This document shows positions 21,896-26,434 of a stretch of 26,434 nt of DNA, one piece after another. The position numbers were made by a program, and so were the translations under genes. Under the pieces are notes generated by a model. That model was not told the DNA's origin. It was given only the letters and a program-made list of their open reading frames with translations, and ran no database searches. Each line of letters begins with the position of its first letter. Position 1 is the first letter of the stretch. Source of the DNA: a virus; IMG/VR virus record IMGVR_UViG_3300037584_004532, positions 1-26,434 of that record. One strand, given 5' to 3'.

Positions 21896-22203
21896 TGAAG
21901 TATTGTTTTGATATAGATGGTACTATATGTAGTACCGATTGTGAGTATAAAGATGCTGTTCCATATCAAGAAGTTATTGATTGGATAAACAAAAAATATG
22001 ATGAGGGGCATCATATTCAACTTTTTACATCTCGTGGAACATCTTCAGGACAAGATTGGTTTCAGTTTACATTAGATCAAGTTGAAGATTGGGGTGTTAA
22101 GTTTCATGGATTAAAATTAGGTAAACCAGCATATGACTTATTTATTGACGATAGAGCAATCAACAATGAAGAATGGTATAAAAAAGAAGGTTTAACTATA
22201 TGA
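21895..22203 (+). CDS. Small HAD-family phosphatase
   Basis: A 102-residue minimal haloacid dehalogenase-type protein with no cap domain. Motif I is FDIDGTIC (nucleophile D6, acid D8), motif II the Ser of LFTSRGT, and motif IV the double Asp of LFIDDRAIN. Lengths near 100 residues are seen for capsule-biosynthesis HAD phosphatases (C0 type). It is too short for GmhB (about 190) but could do a similar sugar-phosphate dephosphorylation next to the kinase. It starts at the preceding stop (TAATG) and overlaps the ATP-grasp gene by ATGA. Confidence 0.85.
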   Translation: MKYCFDIDGTICSTDCEYKDAVPYQEVIDWINKKYDEGHHIQLFTSRGTSSGQDWFQFTLDQVEDWGVKFHGLKLGKPAYDLFIDDRAINNEEWYKKEGLTI

Positions 22204-23123
22204 ACATATTAGTTCTTAGTGCTGGAGGACCTGCTTCACATGGTGTTATAAAATCATTAAGGGACATTGACTTTAAGGGTAAGATAGTTAGTGTTGATTC
22301 AAATAAAATGTCTGCTGGTTTTTATTTATCGGATAGTTATTATACAGTTCCAAATGCTTTTGATAAAAATTATATAGAAGTGTTATTGGGTATAGTTAAA
22401 AAAGAAAATATAAATTTGATATTACCAACAAGTTCTAATGAAATAATAACTATTTCTAAACATTCAGAGATGTTTACAAATATCGGCGTCAACTTGTTTA
22501 TGTCAAATTATAAATCAATAATGATTTGTTCTGATAAATTAGATTTTTATAACAAGTGTAAGAAATATTTTCCATTACCAAAAACTTCTTTGAATCCAAG
22601 AGATATTGGTTTTCCTTTTTTTGCCAAACCAAGAAAACACTCTGCGGGCAGTAGGGGTATTAAAGTTTGTAGGCGTATAGAAGACCTTAGTTGTGTGAAT
22701 GTAAAAGAAAAAGAGTACATTTACCAAGAATATTTACCTGGTTTAGAATATACAATTGATGTTTTATGTGATATGAATTCAAATCCAATTTCAATAGTTC
22801 CTAGAAAAAGATTACAGACAAAAGAAGGTGTTTCAACAAAAGCTAAGGTTGTCAGAAATGTAGAAATAGAAAAATACTGTTTTGATATATGTAAATTTTT
22901 AAAATTAAAAGGCTCAATATGTTTACAGATGAAAGAAGATGCCAATGGGAAACTTAAATTTATTGAAATAAATCCTAGATTTGGCGGTGGCACTTATTTT
23001 TCTACTTTAGCTGGAATAAACTTTGTTGAGGTGATATTAGATTTAATTAATAAAAAACAAGTTAATCTACCTAATCCAAAAGAAATAACTGTTTTGAGAT
23101 ATTATAATGAGGTTGTTATATGA
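22200..23123 (+). CDS. ATP-grasp ligase
   Basis: A 307-residue ATP-grasp enzyme. The N-terminal pre-ATP-grasp Rossmann domain starts NILVLSAGGPASHGVIKSL. The nucleotide-binding lysines lie in GFPFFAKPRKHSAGSRGIKV (the P-loop-like K-P...GSRG) and YIYQEYLPGLEYTIDV. The Mg-binding block is IEINPRFGGGT. This resembles the CarB/PylC-like amide-forming subgroup found in capsule and antibiotic clusters, which joins a carboxylate to an amine via an acyl phosphate. In context it may attach an amino acid or organic acid to an amino sugar exposed by the PIG-L deacetylase (inference). It overlaps both neighbours by four bases. Confidence 0.88.
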   Translation: MNILVLSAGGPASHGVIKSLRDIDFKGKIVSVDSNKMSAGFYLSDSYYTVPNAFDKNYIEVLLGIVKKENINLILPTSSNEIITISKHSEMFTNIGVNLFMSNYKSIMICSDKLDFYNKCKKYFPLPKTSLNPRDIGFPFFAKPRKHSAGSRGIKVCRRIEDLSCVNVKEKEYIYQEYLPGLEYTIDVLCDMNSNPISIVPRKRLQTKEGVSTKAKVVRNVEIEKYCFDICKFLKLKGSICLQMKEDANGKLKFIEINPRFGGGTYFSTLAGINFVEVILDLINKKQVNLPNPKEITVLRYYNEVVI

Positions 23124-24463
23124 AAAAAAATGTGGTATTTTGGGTTGGTGTGAAAAACAAAAAATATTCAGAAAAATATGGTGGATGGGAATGGATGGAT
23201 ATTACTAGAAAATCTTGGGAGTATTGGTGTGAAAAACACGACATTATATTTTTTCCAATGGAAGAGCCAATTAAAGAGGACTTAACTAGGTTCAGAGTAA
23301 ATTGGCAAAAAGCTATATATTGTTTTGATATATTAGATAATGCTGGTATTGATTATGACCAAATATATTTGGTAGATGGTATGAATATAATAAAATGGGA
23401 CACGCCAAACGTATTTGAATTGACAAATCATAAGTTTACTGCTTGGAGAGATACAGATAATTTGGGATGGACATATAAAAGTATAGTTGGTTATAATGAT
23501 TTTTTTGATGGGTATGAATTTGATAAAGAGAAATACTTTAGTTCAGGTTTAATAATTTTTAATGAACAACATAAAGAGGTTTTTCAATCATTTAAAAAAT
23601 TGTATCATGACAATGTAGATACATTTGTAGAGTTACAGGATAAGAAAGTTAGAAAGGGAACTGAACAGACGCCTTTGAATTATCACTTACAAATAAATAA
23701 TGTTGAGATAAATTTAGATTTACCTTTCAGTTATAAGTTATGTCATATACATAGAAAAGAAATGTTTAATCATAACTGGCAACTTAAAGAAGATGGAACT
23801 CCATTTTTTATTAAACACGGTTATGTTTGGGGTTTTAGTGGATTACCAAAAGACCAAAGAACTGATATAATTACTCAAACTTGGAATTTAGTAAAGCATA
23901 ATTATGATAAAAACTATTTTTTAAATAAGCTGATTCATAAAGATGAGTGGTGTAAAACTACAACAAGAAAATTTAAAGAGGATATACTTAGAATATTTAA
24001 GGATAAAAAAACATATGATTGTATAGAAATAGGATCGTGTAAAGGTGATACTACCAGAGTTTTTGCTGAGTGTTTTAATAAAGTATATTCATATGAAAGG
24101 TCAGATGAAAATGTTAAAGACATAAAGAAAAAATGTCATGATGTTGATAATATTGAATATAGTCAAGAAGATGTTTATAGTAAAGATTTTCAAATACCAA
24201 ATGCTCAAGTAGCATTTATTGACGCTGGTCATTCTACTGATTTAGTTAAGATTGACATACAAAGATTTTTACAAAAAAATCCAAATATGATTTTGATATT
24301 TGACGATTATGGTCAAGAAGATGAGTCTATTAAAAAAGCTATATTAGAAACAAACCTAAAAATAGATAGGTATATTGGAGAGTACAATGGTTTTTCTTTT
24401 AATAGATTAAATGGTGAACGGGTATCTTTTAAAGGTAGAGAGGGAGTGATTTGTAACTTATGA
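23120..24463 (+). CDS. Fusion: GT-A-type glycosyltransferase-like domain + class I methyltransferase
   Basis: A 447-residue two-domain protein. Residues 1 to about 265 are homologous to the next gene's product (shared: W..DITRKSW-like opening, VNWQKA..FD, N/D-AGIDYDQIYLVD, FFDGY, SSGLIIFN, GTEQTPLNY). The metal-binding D-x-D of the paralogue is here D86-G-M88, so the second Asp is lost and the transferase domain may be inactive or use another ligand. From about residue 299 a SAM methyltransferase domain begins (CIEIGSCKGDTTRVF, YERSDENV, VAFIDAGHS, LIFDDYG). The two domains would let one protein bind a glycan and methylate it. ATGA overlaps on both sides. Confidence 0.85.
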   Translation: MKKNVVFWVGVKNKKYSEKYGGWEWMDITRKSWEYWCEKHDIIFFPMEEPIKEDLTRFRVNWQKAIYCFDILDNAGIDYDQIYLVDGMNIIKWDTPNVFELTNHKFTAWRDTDNLGWTYKSIVGYNDFFDGYEFDKEKYFSSGLIIFNEQHKEVFQSFKKLYHDNVDTFVELQDKKVRKGTEQTPLNYHLQINNVEINLDLPFSYKLCHIHRKEMFNHNWQLKEDGTPFFIKHGYVWGFSGLPKDQRTDIITQTWNLVKHNYDKNYFLNKLIHKDEWCKTTTRKFKEDILRIFKDKKTYDCIEIGSCKGDTTRVFAECFNKVYSYERSDENVKDIKKKCHDVDNIEYSQEDVYSKDFQIPNAQVAFIDAGHSTDLVKIDIQRFLQKNPNMILIFDDYGQEDESIKKAILETNLKIDRYIGEYNGFSFNRLNGERVSFKGREGVICNL

Positions 24464-25239
24464 AAAATGTAGTTTTTATAGTAGATATAACATTAAAAGG
24501 TTCACAGAGAGATGTCGGTAGATGGGCTGAAACTCGTAGTGATCCTTATGTATTTTGTACTAAATCTTGGAAAAAGTGGTGTGATAAAAACAATTGTGAA
24601 TTATTTGTACTAAATGAAGAGGTACTGCCTCATAGTCAAATGCCAGTATCTTGGCAAAGATATTATGTATTTGATTTATTAGAAGCTAATGGTATTGAAT
24701 ACGACCAAATTATGTATGTTGATGCTGATACTATTCCACATCCTGATTGTCCTAATGTATTTGATATGAGTGATAGAAAATTTTGTTTTGTACATAATGA
24801 AGGTAGTTATGATTGGATTTTAAGAAGTATTGAAAATTATAGTAAATACTTTTTTGATGGGTACATGATGCCTTGGACGGATTATTTTGATTCTGGTATG
24901 TTAATTTTTAACAAAGAACACAAACAATTTTTTCAAACGATAATAGATTTTTTTCATAATAATAGAGAAAATTTATTGAAGGTAGAAAGTGAGTGGCACG
25001 CTGGGACAGATCAAACGCCTGTTAATTTTTTGACTCATATTTTAGATATAGATTATAAAAGATTACCGTATGAATACAATATGTGTGATATGTTTAGAAA
25101 AGAGTTACTAGACGATGAGTTAACATTTACAAAATGGGGATGGATATATCAGTACAATAGCATTCCTAATAATAAAGATGATAAATTAACATTTCATTGG
25201 ATGGAGAAAACTTATAATCATTTATGGGGTGGTAAATAA
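24460..25239 (+). CDS. GT-A-type glycosyltransferase, paralogue of the preceding gene's N-domain
   Basis: A 259-residue glycosyltransferase-like protein. The nucleotide-sugar/metal motif D88-A-D90 (MYVDADTIPHP) is intact. Further blocks are FDSGMLIFNKEH, AGTDQTPVNF and LPYEYNMCDMFRKE, each with a counterpart in the upstream fusion protein, so the two arose by tandem duplication followed by gain or loss of the methyltransferase domain. The fold suggests a retaining GT8/GT-A type enzyme with no membrane segment. Starts in an ATGA overlap and ends in a TAATG overlap with the next methyltransferase. Confidence 0.87.
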   Translation: MKNVVFIVDITLKGSQRDVGRWAETRSDPYVFCTKSWKKWCDKNNCELFVLNEEVLPHSQMPVSWQRYYVFDLLEANGIEYDQIMYVDADTIPHPDCPNVFDMSDRKFCFVHNEGSYDWILRSIENYSKYFFDGYMMPWTDYFDSGMLIFNKEHKQFFQTIIDFFHNNRENLLKVESEWHAGTDQTPVNFLTHILDIDYKRLPYEYNMCDMFRKELLDDELTFTKWGWIYQYNSIPNNKDDKLTFHWMEKTYNHLWGGK

Positions 25240-25754
25240 TGGCTGATGGGATAACAATAAACGATAATTGTGTAAACTTAATAAAAGAGTTACTTCCAAA
25301 CGGAAGTACAATATTAGAATTTGGTAGTGGAAAGGGTACAACTTGGTTATCGGATGCTGGTTATAAAATGTACTCTGTAGAAAACCAACCAGAGTGGATG
25401 GATAAATATCCAAGGCATACCACTTATATAAATTGTAATATAAAATATTATGACTCGGAATATTTAGCACCAAAAAATATTTTTAACCAAAGGGGATGGT
25501 ATGATCCCGATGACTTGTTTCCTAATTTACCAAAAGAATATGATTTAATTTTAGTAGATGGACCAGGTGGAAGATGGGGTAGGGGTGGTTTTTACAAACA
25601 CATAGATAAGTTCAATACCGATGTACCTATGATTTTTGATGATATACATAGAACACAAGATTCAGATGTCATGGAATATGTTTCAGAATATGTTGATAGG
25701 GATTATAGAACAATAGACCTTTATACGGGAGTTATAGATGCTAAATCTAACTAA
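25239..25754 (+). CDS. Class I SAM-dependent methyltransferase
   Basis: A 171-residue small methyltransferase. Motif I is ILEFGSGKGTTWL (about residues 25-37), the acidic residue after strand 2 lies in YSVENQPEW, motif IV is DLILVDGPGGRWGRGG, and IFDDIHRT gives a later Asp-Asp. The VDGPGG and DD-x-H elements are typical of methyltransferases in polysaccharide clusters (Methyltransf_24/FkbM-like). Its sequence differs from the methyltransferase domain of the fusion two genes upstream and from that at 16264, so the operon carries three distinct class I methyltransferase domains. A further gene starts inside its last codons. Confidence 0.82.
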   Translation: MADGITINDNCVNLIKELLPNGSTILEFGSGKGTTWLSDAGYKMYSVENQPEWMDKYPRHTTYINCNIKYYDSEYLAPKNIFNQRGWYDPDDLFPNLPKEYDLILVDGPGGRWGRGGFYKHIDKFNTDVPMIFDDIHRTQDSDVMEYVSEYVDRDYRTIDLYTGVIDAKSN

Positions 25755-26434
25755 AAAATATGTAATAGGAACTCACATAATGTGGTTTGAGATAGAGATG
25801 TATTCTGATTTTGTTGATGGCATCTTAAACTTACTAAGTACGATAGACGACTCAAGTAAGACAAATGTCACTATTGATTTATGTTTTAACATGTCCGAAC
25901 AACTAGAAAGTATAGACAGAGAAAAAATACAACCAGAAGAATTATTAAAAAAATTTAATCACCATACTGATAGATTGAAAATAACATTAGGTAGTTGGAT
26001 TAAATTTAAAAGTAGAGTGATTGCTAAAGACGAGTTTTATTTTCATGCTGATTACAGACGAGATTTAAATTACAATTATTGTAAGAAAGTGGATTATGTA
26101 ATGTGGGGTGAAACAGATAGTTTCTTTCCAAAGGAAGCATTTCAAGCCATAGAAACATTAGCAAAATATACAGACGAACAGAACATACATAACTACTTAC
26201 TTAGTTTTGCTGATAGAAAAATGTGGGATGCTAGTTGGGATCCTTTAGTTCATATAGATTACCGAGACTTAAAGTTTATAGATGATGATAACGGTCATTT
26301 GAATCCTAATCAAGCTAAATCACAAATGTCAATAGAAGAGATGAATAGGATAAATAGTAAAGCTAAAGAGTTTGATTTTTCATACATAACCAATCCAAAG
26401 ATAAGTGGAGCTTGTTTGGTATTATCAGCCGACT
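25738..26434 (+). CDS. Glycosyltransferase-like protein (3' partial)
   Basis: An open frame of 232 residues running off the window end. The start ATG at 25738 has GGGAG at 25727-25731 (6-nt spacing) and overlaps the previous gene by 17 bases. The segment DYVMWGETDSFFPKEAFQAIE resembles the donor/metal-binding region of GT-A-type glycosyltransferases (W-G-E-x-D-S-x-x-P in phage members), and the opening YVIGTHIMWFEIEMYSDF fits the first strand and helix. Also seen: HADYRRDLNYNYCKKVD just before the motif. The C-terminus is missing, so length and domain content are unknown. By context it extends the glycan operon. Confidence 0.7.
   Translation, partial: MLNLTKKYVIGTHIMWFEIEMYSDFVDGILNLLSTIDDSSKTNVTIDLCFNMSEQLESIDREKIQPEELLKKFNHHTDRLKITLGSWIKFKSRVIAKDEFYFHADYRRDLNYNYCKKVDYVMWGETDSFFPKEAFQAIETLAKYTDEQNIHNYLLSFADRKMWDASWDPLVHIDYRDLKFIDDDNGHLNPNQAKSQMSIEEMNRINSKAKEFDFSYITNPKISGACLVLSAD

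Noticed and set aside
1-26434. tRNA genes, as often found in T4-like phages
   Set aside because: The gaps are all under about 60 bases and none contains a cloverleaf-like arrangement.

Overview
The window is a dense, AT-rich stretch of a tailed phage (roughly one third GC by eye). Every gene is on the + strand, with almost no intergenic space and ATGA/TGATG/TAATG stop-start overlaps throughout. The replication genes (family-B DNA polymerase like T4 gp43, sliding clamp gp45, clamp loader gp44 and gp62) identify a T4-like myovirus. The AT-rich composition and the accessory genes resemble marine T4-like phages (pelagiphage or cyanophage type). The host cannot be fixed from this sequence, and the pelagiphage-like guess is inference.

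Layout. (1) 1-5530, replisome: polymerase (5' end cut by the window edge), a DNA methyltransferase, clamp, clamp-loader ATPase, a small zinc-ribbon protein and the clamp-loader small subunit. (2) 5527-8614, short early-type genes: a four-helix membrane protein, a DUF1599-like protein, a ClpP-like serine protease, a four-cysteine PD-(D/E)XK nuclease, a SLOG-family protein, a ribbon-helix-helix protein and a conserved small helical protein. (3) 8607-12160: two GT-B glycosyltransferases followed by two proteins of unknown function. (4) 12192 to the end, a long sugar-modification operon behind its own promoter: GT-A glycosyltransferase, SDR epimerase, a GT-like protein, a B12-binding radical SAM enzyme, a methyltransferase, a split transketolase, a GDP-mannose 4,6-dehydratase-like SDR, an RmlC-like epimerase, an unknown helical protein, an HldE-like kinase, a PIG-L/LmbE deacetylase, a small HAD phosphatase, an ATP-grasp ligase, a glycosyltransferase-methyltransferase fusion, its glycosyltransferase paralogue, another methyltransferase, and a glycosyltransferase-like gene cut by the window end.

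Working together: the replisome genes supply processive DNA synthesis. The glycan operon reads as a nearly self-contained route to an unusual branched, deoxy or methylated sugar (possibly heptose-derived) plus the transferases that place it. The target could be the virion, host surface polysaccharide or phage DNA, and the sequence does not say which.

The most striking observation is at the polymerase/methyltransferase junction. Both proteins end in the same residues, SIERFF, encoded by an identical 19-bp direct repeat, so the methyltransferase gene sits as a cassette exactly between the repeats. Because the polymerase C-terminus of T4-like phages is the sliding-clamp-binding peptide, the methyltransferase is probably also tethered to the clamp. 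Second, two near-identical promoters (TTGACT, 17 bp, TAAATT) precede the clamp gene and the glycan operon, and the latter implies a leaderless first message. No tRNA, CRISPR array, insertion sequence or convincing hairpin terminator was seen, and no gene-free stretch exceeds about 60 bases.
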